DNA of 64,000 bases from Hydra vulgaris. Taxonomy: Eukaryota; Cnidaria; Hydrozoa; Anthoathecata; Hydridae. Below are positions 49,101 through 62,293 of this stretch, piece by piece. The position numbers and the translations under genes were made by a program. The notes below the pieces were generated by a model. That model was not told where the DNA came from. It was given only the letters and a program-made list of their open reading frames with translations, and did not search any database. Position 1 is the first letter of the stretch, and every line of letters starts with the position of its first letter. The stretch covers positions 60,054,501 to 60,118,500 of the forward strand of contig NC_088928.1 in assembly GCF_038396675.1 (NCBI RefSeq), written 5' to 3'.

Positions 49101-52100
49101 CTTCTTGTTACTAACTCAGGTGTAATGGCTACCATTACACCTGAGTTTCCTGTCAATACATGCAAAAATAAGTAATGACAGCAGTATAAGCAGCATTAAG
49201 TTCAATTTTAAAATAAAAAATCAGAAAATCAAAAGTCAAATAAAAAAACATAATATACTGCTAGCATACATACCAAACTATACATGGTCAGTTCAGAATC
49301 AAGATCATCAATATCATCCTGCTAATGGTAACATGTAGCTCAATACAACATGCTACATGACCTTTAAAAGTCTTGCAAAACTTGCATTTTTAGGCACAGG
49401 TTATGAAAAGTCAACTTTTCATAACCTTTGCCTAAAACAATTTTCTTGTGATTTTTTTCAAACGAGATTTCAAAAACCATTGTAGATGTTGGACCTACTC
49501 TAGTTACTACTATTGATAAATTTTAAACTCAAGCATAAAAAGTACAATTTATAATTAGCTAATGATCTATTTAGCAAAATAATTACTGAATCAAGATAAA
49601 ATCAAAAGAGTTTAAGTCCAGAAATAAGCCAATGAAGATGCACTCGTTGAGTTTAGTTAACCAAAAATGCCAATGCAAACAGTGTATAAATTTATTTAAG
49701 CTGGAAGAAAGCTTAAAATATTGAATAATTCCAAAAAAACATACATAAATCCCGATCATATCAAAAAGTGAAAAAAAACAAAAGAATTAGTTATTGACAG
49801 AAATGAGCTGAAAATAATTTTCTATAGAAACAATGCTATAGAAAGAACTATTGACCAACCCTTTTGGATTTGGAATTTCAGAAAGGTGTTTTTGTCAAAT
49901 CTACATCAATGACTTCAAATTAATTTCATAGATGACAAAAAGTACAAAGAAAATCTTATCAAAAAAGTCCAAAATAAACCAAAAGTTAGGAATACATGAA
50001 CAAGAAAACAAAAGTAAAAAAATGAATCGAAACTACGATGGGTTTTAAATGGTAAGCAACTAAATGAATTTTAAAAAAATACTCTTTACTTTTAAATAAA
50101 TAATAAGGTTTAGCTTTAGCGCTATCAGTAATTCAACCATTCATTTGAAACTGGAGAATTGACACTGATTGTTGGTCAAGAGCAACTTTGCTTAGTCTTT
50201 ATCAAAAGTATGCTGCTTTAGTCTGAAATCCTATGAAAAGAATGTAAAACTGATTGTACACTCAGCAGAAAACAACAAAAATTAAAAACCTAAGGGGTCT
50301 GGAATATGAGAAAAGACTTAAGATATTTAAATCAGCATTAGAAGAGAGACCTCATCAGGGTGACATGATTCAATTGCTTAAATATGGCAATAATTTGTAC
50401 ATAAGGTATATGTTGGGTAAACAAGAGTTTTATGTTAGAACAAATTGAGTTTTTTGAATTGAACAAGAGATGATTAAGAGATTTACATTGCTTGAGCAGT
50501 GACCATGGAAATAGTTGTAAAAAATAGAAAATGATGGAACTATATGACAAGTGGGACAGAAGCACAGGCTTGGGAGCTAGAGCAGATCCAACTACATTTA
50601 CAATGGGTTTTTGAACTGTCTAAAAGAGAATGAGCATAATTAGAAGGACCAGCCCATATCACAACAGTATTCCATACAAGGATTAATAAGAGATTTATAG
50701 AGCTATAGAATGAAATGAGGAGTAAGAAAACGGGAACACCATCCTGTCTTAGAATAAGAAACAAGAAAACTTGCTGTCGTAGAAGAGTGATCACATTCAA
50801 GATTGTTTTTTCTAAGAAATTAAAATCTCATTACTTTTTTGACCAACCAAAGTATATCTCATCAAGCAAATTAAGGCAGAGATATGCTAGATAAGACAAC
50901 CATATACTTTGAAGGAAGATTATTGGATATAGATTATTTTTAGGGGGAAGATTATTAATATAGATAAAAAACAGTGAATATGATTCAGTGCTCGTCATTC
51001 AAGGCAGAAAAAATTTAATGCAGATGTAAATATATGCTAGCCTATTAATGAAAAAGAAGTGCAAAGGCGGTCTTTTCTGCTTACCCTTAAAGTTTTTGCA
51101 CAGAATTCTTCAACAAGGCAGTAGCCGGATGTTAGCATCTGCCCAAAACAAGTTTTTTTATTAAGACACCATCTATAGCCTAAACTCCAACAAAAACCCC
51201 AAGGTAGAGTGTATTTTAAGTCAGAGTTACAAGGCAGTAAGACTTCTTCCAGGTTATACTTGACTACATGCTACCAGTAGCTGGGTTATCATGATGATCT
51301 TGATTTTACCTTTAATATTTAGTTTTATATTATTGATTTTTCTTATAATCGGTTGATTAATTGGTATTGACATCAGCCTTTTTTTTTGTCCATTGCTATC
51401 AGTATCGGCATCTGCCAAAAATGTGCAATTGGTACATCGCTAATATATATATTTTTATTTTTTATATAGTTAGCAGTATTTTAGTTACTGCACTCAAATT
51501 AAGTGATCACAATATCTGAAAATATTTCTGGTCATTAAATTCTTAGTTTATTAAAATTGGTGAACTCTGTTTTAATGAAATGATCAATTTATCATATTGC
51601 AAAAATTATTGAAAAAAAAAAACAATAAATTTACTACTGCAAAAATAATTAAGTAGTCAAAACTTACAAATTTTTGATAACTTTTTTTAAAACACCAGGT
51701 AATTTAGGGATTATAAACAAAAGGGATTAGGGGTAATTTAGGGATTATAAACAAAGGGGATTAGGGGTAATTTAGGGATTATAAACAAAGAAAAAATTAT
51801 TATTACTAAACGGTAATTTAAAAATCAATCAATAAAAAACTAAATGCTATTTGCGCATTAGTATGAAACAATAATATTGATTTTTGTTTCGGGGAAAAGT
51901 TTAAGGAATTACTTATTTAAAAATTTAAATGTTTCAAATTAGAAATTAATTAATTGAACTTTATAAATATAACTATATTAATTAATTGAAATTAATAAAA
52001 ACTGAACCCTGAGGAACTCAACTTAAAAGTCTTTCCATTCTGATGTATGTTGACCCAAAACCACTCTTTGACTTCTATTAGATAAAAAATTCTTAAGCCA

Positions 52101-55100
52101 TTCAGTTAATTTTATTGAAAAACCATAGTTATGAATTTTAGAAATTTTTTGTAAAAAAATTGTAAAAACTTTTTTGTAGCAAAAACTATTAAAACGTTAC
52201 CAACGTTACCATTTATATAATAACCACTTATATACTACTTAAATAATAAATCTAAAAACTTATTTAAGTATTCAAAAAAAAAAGATTTCAGTGAAACCAA
52301 AATTGTACCCATGCGCAAAATCATAAATTTTGTATCTAAAATGTGTATTGTAAATGTGTACATTTAACTTCATTTTCATCTGGAAGATCTGGGATAGTGT
52401 GTTTTTTTTAATTAAGTTAATAAAACAAAATTATACTTTCACACGCAGAAGATCTAGTCATCCCTAACATTATGAAATCACATAAAAAATCAATATCTTT
52501 CATTTACTCTTTACCAAGCATATATCAAAAAAATATTTCCTCAAAAGAAAAAAATATCCACTCTTAATATGGTAAGTCAGTAATTATAAGGGTTATAAAA
52601 AATTTTTCACTAATTTATCCATATAGTTCAATTATTGAATACCTTGCTTGGTATTATATAATTGTGTTATATAACTGAACCTTTTTGTATTCTTATTTAA
52701 GGTTTTTTTACACTTAAGTAAACATTTGTGAACCTTTTCTAATCAAAAATTTATTTATTATAAGTTTATTTTTATTAAACTCAATATTTATCATAAACTT
52801 CTTACAATTTCGTTTTACAAGTCCCAAATTTAACTCATAAGTTATTTTGCATATCCAATTTCTAACAATTCTAAAAGCATTATCTAGTGTGTTAGCATTT
52901 ACAAACCTGTTCACAAAAATTAAAAAAAATTTAAACTAAAAATTTACACCTGAATCAAAACAAAATCACCTTATGATGACTTAAAATTTAATCATAACAT
53001 GATTTTGTGAAACATGTAATTTTCACATCTTGTTAAAATTTTTTAACACTTACACATTTTATTGCAAAAAATATTAATGCAATTATTAACACATACTGTC
53101 GTTACCTTTTTGCTCCAGTGCATACCATTTTTCCAGAGCTAAAAATAAGAGCAGTTGTCCTTGGTTCACGAATTCTCATGATAACTGCTGCAAATCGCTA
53201 AGTGAAATAAAATTATCTATTATTATGTGCCATTGTTGTTATTAACCAATCATAAAGCTAAACACAATTTGAGGTGTTTTTATAAATCATTTAAAAAAAT
53301 AATATAATGAAAATGATGATGACGATTTTCATCTTTGACATTCACTTTTCTTTGTTCTAAATTGTACCACACTTTTTTTATTGTAACTTTCACGCTCCTT
53401 AATGTACCTTTTTGATTTTGTGATTTATCATGTTAAGCATACATGTTTGGCATCAGACCATATTAAAATAGTAAAAATAAGTTAAAAAAGAAAGTTTTTT
53501 GTTTTTCAAAATAGCATTTGTCGTAAATATTGTTTGTAATTAAAAGCCCCTCATATTTTTCTACTTTAATGGAATGTTTTTAATCATTAGATATTTCATG
53601 TTTTTTCTTCATTTTTAATCTTATATCTTTTTTGACATGTGAAATAATAATTTTTGGTTTTGTCTGCTTATTTTTAGTATTTTGCTTTTATACAAATATT
53701 TTATATTTTAGATAAAAACATGCAGATATTTTAAATAAAAAAATTTAGGAACAAAATTTCTGTTAACAGAATGCCATTGTATATATTTTTTTGTAACACT
53801 CCATGCATTTATTTTTTTGAAGTAACTGAGATAATATTTTTGCTATGCAAAATGACGCAACAAGTTGTCGACTTTATAATTTAAAACTTTACACTCTAAG
53901 CAAATAGAAAATGCTGAAAAATCTGACTTATGGAACACATAGAAAAGAATTTGAGTAGTAGAGAAGTAGAAAATAATCTGACTTGTGGAACATCTAGTAA
54001 AGAATTGGGTTCACAAGAGATGTAGTAGTATACAAGGCGCTCTTAGTATACAAAGTTGGTTTTGAGTGTAGAAAATGTAATTTTGGTGAATACAGAAAGG
54101 AAAAGAATATGAAATATTTGGAAAGATTTTGTGTGTAAGTTTTGTTATCTTGGAGATACAATTGAATCTGCTGTTTAATCAGAAGAGGCATCAACAGCAA
54201 GGATGAGGTGCCTAGGTTAAGTTTAGAGAATTATCTCAAGTTCTAAATGCAAAAAATGAATCATTAATGATGTGTAGTCTAACTCTAAAAGATTAGAAAA
54301 GAATTTTTAATCTTAGACAGGGATTGGAAAAAGTGAGTGCATCTGATAGGGTAAGGATAAGGTAGTTTGGGAAGAAGAGCATAAAGATTCAAATGCTTCA
54401 ACATGTAACAACAATAAGCAACAGAGAGTTAGCAGTTTCATGAGAAAAAAATAAAGGTAGAAAAATTTGAAGAAACAAAAAACTTGGATTAAGAATAGAA
54501 CCGCTTTATTACGTAAATTTCAGTAGCCAAAAAAATGTTATTCCATACTGTTAAACTAACCTTATGTTTCACAACAAATTTTTGCAGGGCATGGATTATA
54601 TAATACTATCATCAAGTTCAAGGATTTTGAAAATGCTAATCTAAATAAACTCTCAAAAAACCAAATGAATAATCAAGCAAATATGGATAAATAAAATAAA
54701 TAGATTCAACTTTGCTGAATGATAAATCATGTGAGAATGAGTTTGGGTTGATAGAACAAGAGCTAATAGTTCAATTGAGCAGTGACCATGATAATATCTG
54801 TAGAAAAGAGAAAGGGATAAAACCATACAATGATGGGGTAAAACAATGATGAGACAGATGAGTGGCTCAAGCTTGGCATTTAGAACTGCTCCAACTACAT
54901 TTACAATATATATTTAGACCTTGTCTAGAGGAGAAAGAATGTCATAAGAAAAACCAGCCAAAATATGATCACAGTACTTTATTCAGGATTGAATACAAGA
55001 TTTATATAGTGGTAGAGAATGAAATCAAGAGTAAAGAAACAGCAAGCACGAAAAAAAGTTAACCTTAGCATAATAAAAGAGCTTTTTTCTCCTGCAGTTT

Positions 55101-58100
55101 TTATTGTTTATTATTGAAATGAAAAAAAAAAAAGAACAAAAATATTGATATACTAATTGTATTAATAAATATAATAATAAATATTGATATAATAATTTAT
55201 CAAGCAAAAATTTATAAAGTCTTTTAGTAACATATTTTTTTACTTTATCAATCTTGGTGTATTTGTCACTTGATGAAGCCTTACTCAATTTAAATTTTAA
55301 TGCAAGAATGGATGATAGAACTTTTGCACGAGTTTCTTTCCATCTAAACATTTTCAAATGGGGTTAGGATGTTTTTATGTTTTTCAACAGAAAAGCTAAA
55401 ACACATCCTAGCACCATTTGAAAGAAGGTCAGAAGTTTTATATTATCACATTCTGCTGCAGAAGTTGCCAAAGAAACCAACATTATTTGTAGTATTTGAG
55501 AATAATTGTTCCAACAATATGAAACATCTTGTTTCATTGTGTGAGCTACCATATTTAATTGCTGCTTAAATGATTTTAATTTTGCACATGCTACTGCTGA
55601 ATTAAAATGTGTTGTTATTTCTTTGCATAAAGTTAAATTGTCTTTAACTGATTTTTGGTTTAATATAGAGTCATGAAAAGAGATGCAAAAAAAATATGTT
55701 TTTTTGCTACCATGCTTTTTTCATCAGTGTTTTTTTGGGGTTTTTCTGGAGTTTTTTTGGCTTTTACAAATCCTTTTAGTGTTTTTGTTTACTTACTTTT
55801 AACTTTTTTTAAATGTTTTTTTAAATTTATCTAAAATATTTCTATTTAGTTTTGTTTGAGTATTTTAGATTCTATATTAGATTATATTAAAATTTATTTT
55901 TATTTTAAGCGTGAACATCTATTTTTAAGCGTGAACAGAGTTCACTAAAGAGTTAATTAATGATTTTTTATTGCTAAAATGGTTAACAAACTATTTGTTC
56001 TTTTCAAAATTTGAATTCAAAAATTGATAAGAAACAATTTTATTTTAAGTTTTTTTTATCTAAAACTCATCTACAGAAGAACCTTGACTAGAAAACTCTG
56101 ATTCTTGGTCAAGTGACTCAAATTCTTGTTCAGGCAACTCTGAAATATTTATTGATTCGTGAGTTTTATCTGAAATATTTATTGGTTCTTTAGGCAGAAT
56201 TGGTTGTTGTGTTGCACACATATCCATTGCTTCAAGTTTTAAATTTTGAGATACAAACACTAATTTTGCTGCTCTTTCATTTGTTAATCTGTTTCTTTTG
56301 GCACTGTGAATATTTGCGTAACTACTAAAACTTCTTTCGCAAGCAGCACTTGTAGTAAGAAGCTGAAGAATTTTTGCTGCTACTTTTGATAATTCAGTAG
56401 ATGAACATAATCCCTTCCACCAGTTTGGACCAAACGTTAGGTCAATAGCTGTCTATATAAAATTTTTTGAAAAAACTCCTCTTTTACATTGGTAATTTGC
56501 TAAATCAGCCATCAAAATATCTATTTTGGTATTAGGTGAGTTTACAGCAATTGAATATATTACTTCACATGCATCAATCTATTATAAAAATTTAGATACT
56601 GCATTAATGGTTTTACTTAGTTTAATAAAAATAAACAAAAGTTACTAATAATTTAGACTTTTGTTCCCCATTTAAATATCTTCCTTGATATTTGGGGTCA
56701 AGTAGATTAGCAGCCATATGAGTTTTTGTTAAGCAAAATTTGAATTTCTTTAAATATTGCACTTATTATGCGTGAGTTTTTTATTTCCTTTACAATATCT
56801 GTTGCTTGTGACATTAACACACAAAGAATAGGTATTTTTATAAAATCATTAAAAAGCAATTGAGACCATGAGATATACATCCATAGCAGTTAAGAAGAGG
56901 ATAGCTATTTTTATTAATAGTTTCCATGCCTTTTTCGTGTTTGCTGCATTGTCTGTTACTATTCCCATAACTTTTTTAAGATCAATTTTTTCTAGCACCC
57001 TCCGTATTTCATCTGCTATGTATTCACCAGAATGACTTGATGAACCTGAAAATTATTGCTTTCATGTAAATACTTTACAAACTGTTCAGTTCAACTGGAC
57101 ATTTTCTACATTTCTTAATATGCATGGCCATTCATGTTCCACTTTTCGACATAACATAATTGCAAAAAGAACATTGAACTCTTTCCATTTTGCTCACCTG
57201 GCTTGCTAGCTTGAATAAAATGCTCACAGATGTTTTCTTTCTACCACCAGTGTGGCCACAGGCTACTCTATTATTACTACTCATTACTATGTTCTAATCA
57301 AACAACTAAATGATGTGACTATTTTGATTAGAAATCTGCTTAATTAATGCTTACTTATAATGGCTATATTCTAAAATAATTTCATAATTCAGTTATATTA
57401 TTAAAAAAATTAATGATAATAACTGTATTACTAAAAATTTACTTTACTACAAATTATAATAAACTGGTACATTAAGATTTTCAAAACAACAATATATCAT
57501 CATTAATAATCTTATGTTTCAAAACAGTTACCATAAAGGTATAAAATTAAAGAATAAAAATACTACAATACAATTATGCAATATTATTTATAACATGATT
57601 GAAAATACTATTTCCACTTTCTGAAATTAAGAGTTGACAAACTTAATTTATTTGCAATTGCAGAAATAAAATTAAAAAATAAAAAGCATAAAATAAGATA
57701 GCAAAATTAAAAAAAAATTAAAACTATGCAAAACCTATACAATACATATAAATTTTGCAATGCAGTGTTATTTTATTTGTAAATTAAAAAACATCATTTA
57801 TAAATTTAAAAAGTTCTCATTCATTCTACAAATTACAAAAATTAGTTTTCATTCATTCTGTTGAAAAATTTGTTTTTAATGTTAAGGAAAAACTGTTTTG
57901 AACTCAAAAAACATATCTACATGGAAAAAAAAAAAAATTAAAAAGGCAAATCTCCTTTGCTTATGATCGATTCCCACCATCCCCCTGGTAGTACCGCGCT
58001 CAACTTGTTTCTCCGCGCAGCGGCCTTGTTTGTCAAGGCTCGTGTTTCAGAGTTATAAAGTTGGGAGAGGGTTATAACCACAAGTAGCCTCCTTATCTGT

Positions 58101-59424
58101 AGTGGCCCTCTTGGTCTTTGTATTTTATAAGAAAAATATTTCTTTAAATAATTTTTTCAGTTTCATTTTAGCTTATTATAATTAAGTCATTAAAGAACAA
58201 TTACTAAACTTATTTGATGAACATTTGAAGAACTTGTAAAACAAGACAGATAAATGGTTTGTTAAATAGTAGAATGACAAAGTCTTTTAATAAATATTAC
58301 CTAAAAACACAGTTTTGAGATGATATTTATTTAAATTTTAAAGGTGTTAAAGTAGTTAGTAAAAGAAATACAACAACAACAACAAAAAATGGGGGGGGGG
58401 GGGAAATCTGCTACTTTAAGAACTTTAAAGGCAATACTAATAAAATCATATGTTAAATAAAAGTTGAAAACTCTCTTTTAATAAATAACACTTAAAAAAA
58501 GGTTTTTTTAATTATTTTAGTGTTTAAAATTAGAAAAATGAAAAAAAAAAAACCAAAAAATGAAACATTTGGTTTTTTTGGCTTTTTTCATGAATACAAA
58601 GTTGCAAGTTCTGGACAATATTTGTTTAAGGGATTTCAAAAAATTCTAAAATTTTCTGCAAATACTCTTTAACAGTCATTTGTTTGACTGTCCTGAAAAT
58701 TAATGGGTCTAAGAAAAAAACTTAATAAATAAATAAATGGAATAATAACAAATATTTAGTGTTTTTTGACACTTAAATCGGCAACTTTGCCGTAACAGCT
58801 GTTTGAATATTTATTTTCAGAGACAAATAGTTTGAATTGATCTTGAACAGATCTGTGGCCATTAAAATAAATGAAGTACCTTTATAATTTAAGAGGAATA
58901 GAAATAAGAATGTCTCAAATTAAATTTTTTTTCCAAATTTGGTACAAAGAGAAGGAATAGACATACTATTAATATAGCGTTAATATTCTTGACATACTTT
59001 CAACATGTTTCTTACCTTTGGATTATACTCAGCATTTCTTGCATGCAATGCTATCTTTTTCAAATCAAGCTTGCAACTGAGATTAACTGTTGAAACAATA
59101 TTCCTAAATAAATAAATAAAAAATATTCCTAAATAAATTTAAAAAAATATTCCTAAATAAAACTGTATTACAAGTACAAATGAGAGAAAAAACTGAACAG
59201 AAAAAAAATTTTAATTCTTACTGCAATTGTGGAATAATACCAGAAGCTTCTGCAGACATTGGTGTCATTGGAGCAACCATGGGTGTTAATGGAGTCATTG
59301 GAGGCCCAATCATAGGAGTATTTGGTGCAATTGACGGATTAGATGGATAATAGGCATTAATAGAGGAGATGACTGGCATAGGACTATTAGATGGATAAAA
59401 TGAACCACTCTGACTTTGCATGAG
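46161..59424 (-). CDS. TBP: TATA-box-binding protein (TBP), core complete, 5' end possibly missing
   Basis: General transcription factor that binds the TATA box as part of TFIID, and also serves RNA polymerases I and III. Exons: 59424-59222, 59103-59016, 53197-53106, 48208-48145, 46849-46746, 46332-46161 (TAG stop). All have GT-AG introns and consistent phase. From the ATG at 59421 they give 239 aa. The two direct repeats of the saddle are intact: [59 protein letters not shown], then [32 protein letters not shown] and [13 protein letters not shown]. The N-terminal part (about 60 residues) is rich in Pro, Ser and Met (SFYPSNSP, and MTP motifs such as PMTPLTPM), with no poly-Q tract. A splice-acceptor-like TTTTTTTTTAG lies 3 nt before the ATG, so an upstream coding or leader exon is possible. 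The core call is very secure; the start is not. Confidence 0.96.
46904..47110. mobile_element. About 207-bp MITE in TBP intron
   Basis: Inverted termini CCCTAGGAATTAGG (left) and the complement of CCTAATTCCAAGGG (right). The interior has hairpins GAGGTCGGCAA..TTGCCAACCTC and GAGGTTAGCAA..TTGCCAACCTC. Non-coding. Lies next to TBP exon 46849-46746. Confidence 0.55.
47111..48140. other. TBP intron sequence, unassigned
   Basis: No coding signal or clear repeat apart from a short inverted pair around GGCTGTCA near 47513-47575. Confidence 0.45.
48798..48868 (-). pseudogene. tRNA-Arg(TCG)-like sequence, decayed
   Basis: The minus strand shows an A-box-like TGGCAGAAGTGGTTAGC, an anticodon arm TGCAC-TTTCGAA-GTGCA (perfect 5-bp stem, 7-nt loop, anticodon TCG) and a B-box-like GGTTCAAATTC. 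The T stem and acceptor stem no longer pair, so this is a tRNA pseudogene or the head of a SINE. In a TBP intron, same strand. Confidence 0.6.
48870..50440. other. TBP intron sequence, unassigned
   Basis: Inverted pairs occur at 49110-49147 (ACTCAGGTGTAATGG and complement) and 49391-49432 (AGGCA-AGGTTATGAAAAGTT and complement). No gene. Confidence 0.45.
50450..50790 (-). mobile_element. CR1-like LINE 3' fragment
   Basis: Shares GAGCAGTGACCATGG, CAGTATTCCATACAAGG and AGATTTATAGAGC with the other 3' fragments at 12.3, 32.8 and 54.8 kb. Confidence 0.75.
51060..51260 (+). mobile_element. LINE-associated repeat fragment
   Basis: Homologous to 34850-35060, in the same order and on the plus strand. 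Confidence 0.55.
51697..51795. repeat. 34-bp tandem repeat, three copies
   Basis: Unit GGTAATTTAGGGATTATAAA plus CAAAGGGGATTAGG. Confidence 0.95.
51990..52215 (-). mobile_element. LINE RT fragment
   Basis: The minus strand reads [20 protein letters not shown], then [14 protein letters not shown]. This is the block before the GVPQGS motif of a LINE reverse transcriptase. Confidence 0.8.
52220..53100. other. TBP intron sequence, unassigned
   Basis: Only incidental open frames. Confidence 0.45.
53990..54470 (+). mobile_element. RTE-like LINE C-terminal fragment
   Basis: Plus-strand pieces [18 protein letters not shown], the CYLGDTIES motif at about 54140, then [10 protein letters not shown]. 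These match the [20 protein letters not shown] block that follows RTE-like reverse transcriptases. Antisense to TBP. Confidence 0.75.
54720..55085 (-). mobile_element. CR1-like LINE 3' fragment
   Basis: Matches 12290-12600: GAGCAGTGACCATGATAATA, then AGAAAAGAGAAAGG and CCTTGTCTAGAGGAGAAAGA. Confidence 0.75.
55340..55680 (-). mobile_element. hAT (ZBED-type) transposase remnant 2
   Basis: The minus strand reads [18 protein letters not shown], then [18 protein letters not shown]. This matches the hAT block HF..S..A..KL...Q..LN...H.L.QDV.TRWNS, with RWNS decayed to CWNN. Same strand as TBP, in its 5.8-kb intron. Confidence 0.6.
56050..57300 (-). mobile_element. hAT transposase remnant 1
   Basis: In order on the minus strand: [20 protein letters not shown], then [18 protein letters not shown] (the catalytic TDNAAN motif), later [20 protein letters not shown] and the dimerisation block [19 protein letters not shown]. 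An acidic tail follows (56260-56060). Several frameshifts. Confidence 0.85.
57310..57950. other. TBP intron, unassigned
   Basis: AT-rich sequence without coding signal. Confidence 0.5.
57955..58120. mobile_element. Short interspersed repeat, best copy
   Basis: CTGGTAGTACCGCGCTCAAC, then CGCGCAGCGGCCTTGTTTGT, GTTTCAGAGTTATAAAG, GGGAGAGGGTTATAACCAC. Much richer in GC than its surroundings. Copies at 14975-15110 and 10680-10765. A weak B-box-like GGTGGGAATCGATC lies on the minus strand. Confidence 0.7.
58121..59010. other. TBP intron, unassigned
   Basis: Contains a G-run of 14 nt at about 58390. No gene. Confidence 0.5.
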
Positions 59425-59436
59425 CTAAAAAAAAAT
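59425..59436 (-). promoter_or_regulatory. Splice-acceptor-like site just before the first visible TBP ATG
   Basis: The minus strand reads a run of T followed by AG, then CTCATG. This is a strong acceptor. It could receive an upstream 5' exon or a trans-spliced leader. Confidence 0.6.
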
Positions 59437-60570
59437 TTAATAGTTTAATTTAATAATTTTCATTACTAATAATTTTTTTATTCAATTATTATAAAATTAA
59501 ATTTGCACAAATGCCTAAAATAAAAGTTGCTTTTTCTGTAAAAAGCCTCTGTAGTTTGCAGACCAAAGACAAATTTTTACAATTTAAAATTAAAATTAAA
59601 AAAAAATTCAAATACAAAAAAAATGAAACTACAAATTTTTGGTACAAAATACTTTTTGTACTCAAATCAAAATTATAAAAATTTATCATTTTTATAATTT
59701 TGATTCGAGTTTTACAGTTAACACAATATTAGTGGTTCTTCCATTGGTTATTTGGACCTTGAGGAACTTGATGAAACAAATAACTTTGTTTTCACATACC
59801 ATAAAGTTATAATATTATAACATTTGATCTCTGTGTGGTATATTAAATTAATATTGCTGTATTTAACACACTTTGATTTTAATGGCTGTTTCTAAACTTT
59901 TTTAAAGCAACTTCAACGATAATAAAATCAAATAATTATTATTATATACAATAGACAAACGATGTAATAAGAAATACTTTACAATAATTTATTAAAATAG
60001 TTTAAAGTCTTTCAAAGCAGAGTCTTAAACAAATCTACAACCACCAACAATATGAAAGTTAAATAATTTTTTTGTATTTATATTTTTTTTAATCTTACTT
60101 TTATAACAGAAACTTTATTTAAAAATAAAAAAGCCAAAACTAATGATTAGAAGTCAGATATCGAAAAATAAAAAAATTAATTTTATTAAAAAAGCAATAA
60201 AAAATTTTTTGAAGCCTGAAACTGTGTAGATTTTTTTTTATATATTACCATATAAAACAAAAATAATTTTTTTTTTTGAAAAAAAAAATCTCAACGGTGC
60301 AAAGAGCGTTTGAAAAAAGATAGTTTTACTCAAAATGCATTGATTTTGTTGTTTTCTTTGCTTTTTATTTAGCTTAAAACCATAAAAAGCAAATCAATGT
60401 TAATTTGGACACTCAAATTTAACATTTTTAGTTGCTTTTATTTGAGCTTTACAGTTTTTTAAATAGATAAACACAAATAACAAACCAAAATATTACAATG
60501 GTCTTATCTAGAGCGCAATCTAATGGGAAAGGATATACTTTTAAAAAAGTCAATTTGTTATTTGAAATGT
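59437..60570. other. Upstream of the first visible TBP exon
   Basis: No convincing 5' TBP exon or promoter element could be picked out. Confidence 0.4.
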
Positions 60571-60577
60571 TTTATCT

Positions 60578-62293
60578 TTAATTACTTTTTTGCATACAAT
60601 TTTGATAAAAAAGGTTACTAAAATCTTTTTTTGAATTAAGTTTGGGTAAAGTTTTTCTATTATTCCTTCTTGCTCTCACAAAACCATCTCTCTTTTCAAA
60701 ACCACAAACGGAAACTGCTGCTTCAGTAACCTCTTTTACAGCTCTTTCACAAGTATGAAGGAAAGTATGAAGCTTCAAAACGAGTAACCAGATATGTGTC
60801 AAGATCGTATGTTAAGATTTAACATGTAAACACTGGTTCCAATATTATTTCCTTCTCCCAATCTATTAGCTCTTTGATAGATAAAGTTTCTGTATTAAGC
60901 AAAACCTTTTTACGTGACCTTACAGTTGTGTCTCAAAACTGCGAGGTTTTACTTATATCTTTAATTGTGTTAATATCAAATGTTCTCGATTCTTCATATG
61001 AGCTTGATAAAATCAGGTGTTAAATACTTCGCTTCAATAAGGTCTAAAAGAAAGCATGTAACCACAGCTAACATTGCTGCTGGTGAAATATCATACCTTA
61101 TTGAAACTTCTGCAGTATGACTAATTAACATATAGATTTTTTTCCAATTATTGTTTTGAAGTGGATTTTCTGAAATCTTTTTCTCATTGAAATCTGAATC
61201 TTTCTCAAAGAAACATTCAACAACATTTTCTATCTTTTTTGAAGTGGATTTTCTGAAATCTTTTTCTTATTGAAATCTGAATCTTTCTCAAAGAAACATT
61301 CAACAACATTTTCTATCTTTTTTGAAGTGGATTTTCTGAAATCTTTTTCTTATTGAAATCTGAATCTTTCTCAAAGAAACATTCAACAACATCATCATTT
61401 TTTATCTTTTTTTCATTTCTAATTTTTTCTCTCCTCCAGACTTTCTCTTCATTTTTTTTTTCCTCTAGTGAAATCTGCCTAGCAGTCTCTTTAATATCGA
61501 TTAAATCCATCTGATACTTTGAAATAGATCCTTTTTTTCCATTTGGGCAATAAGCCAAGAAAGCTAAACCTTGGGAATTTTTTTCTCTTTGATGCAAGTA
61601 CACTCATATGTACTTGATCACCACAAGAATAATATTTCAAACAATACTCATTACATAATACAATTTTGCGCATGCAACATGTGATATCTAATAACTGATC
61701 CAGTTTTGATTCCCAAGAAGTCTTAGAAGCTTTCCCATGTGCTATATCTCTGATCGCGTTCCAGGATAATTCAATTTTCTCCATCAAAGTTTTCTTTTTA
61801 ACAACCACTGGAGGTTTAAAAAGAGCATTTCTTTTCATCCACTGCTGAAACACAATGTCGGCCGACATTATTCTTCAGCAGTGTATGTAAGTAACTGAGA
61901 GAGGTCTCTCACTGAGATATTCTTTCTAAGAACAAAAATAATTAATATCATGCAAAAATGTGTAATGTTCAGAAAAAGCGAGAAGCTGTTTTGATGTATA
62001 TTTTATTTCATAATAAATTTTGAGTGTCTTGAGATATTTTACCTGTTAACAGCTTCTTGTTGGAGTAAAGTTTCTTGGATTAGGAGACCTTTTCTCAAGA
62101 TATCTCTTAAAAGCATTTCTGATGGAAGAAGATCCTTACTTCCGCCTAAATAAGTTGATAACTTTGTTACCATAGAGAGTCTTGTATTTTTTGTAGCAGT
62201 CATAGTTAATTTATTATCTTTATAAGAATTCAGTTTTACTATTGACTGCAAATAAAAAATTGAACCCTTTTTATATAGTTTATAGTTAACCAC
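60578..62293 (-). pseudogene. Broken repetitive gene of unknown family, with an intron
   Basis: Exon 1 (62293-62039) includes KLSTYLGGSKDLLPSEMLLR and ends AVN-AG at the donor GTAAAA. After the acceptor TTGTTCTTAG (61928) come NISVRDLSQLLTYTAEE, a frameshift, MSADIVFQQWMKRNALF, a second frameshift near 61600, FLAYCPNGKKGSISKYQMDL, three 83-bp tandem copies (61161-61410), then YDISPAAMLAVVTCFLLDLI (about 61110-61040) and ERAVKEVTEAAVSVCGFEKR (about 60740-60680). The tail, with its ERAVK-x-x-T-E helix and a run of Arg, recalls the [12 protein letters not shown] end of the element at 7-9 kb, so it may be a related DDE-like transposon. Function unknown. Confidence 0.55.
61161..61410. repeat. 83-bp tandem triplication inside the unknown gene
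   Basis: GTGGATTTTCTGAAATCTTT recurs at 61161, 61244 and 61327. The period of 83 is not a multiple of three, so each copy shifts the frame. Confidence 0.95.

Noticed and set aside
52714-52914. 66-aa minus-strand frame in a TBP intron
   Set aside because: Resembles no TBP segment, and the flanking exons join in phase without it.
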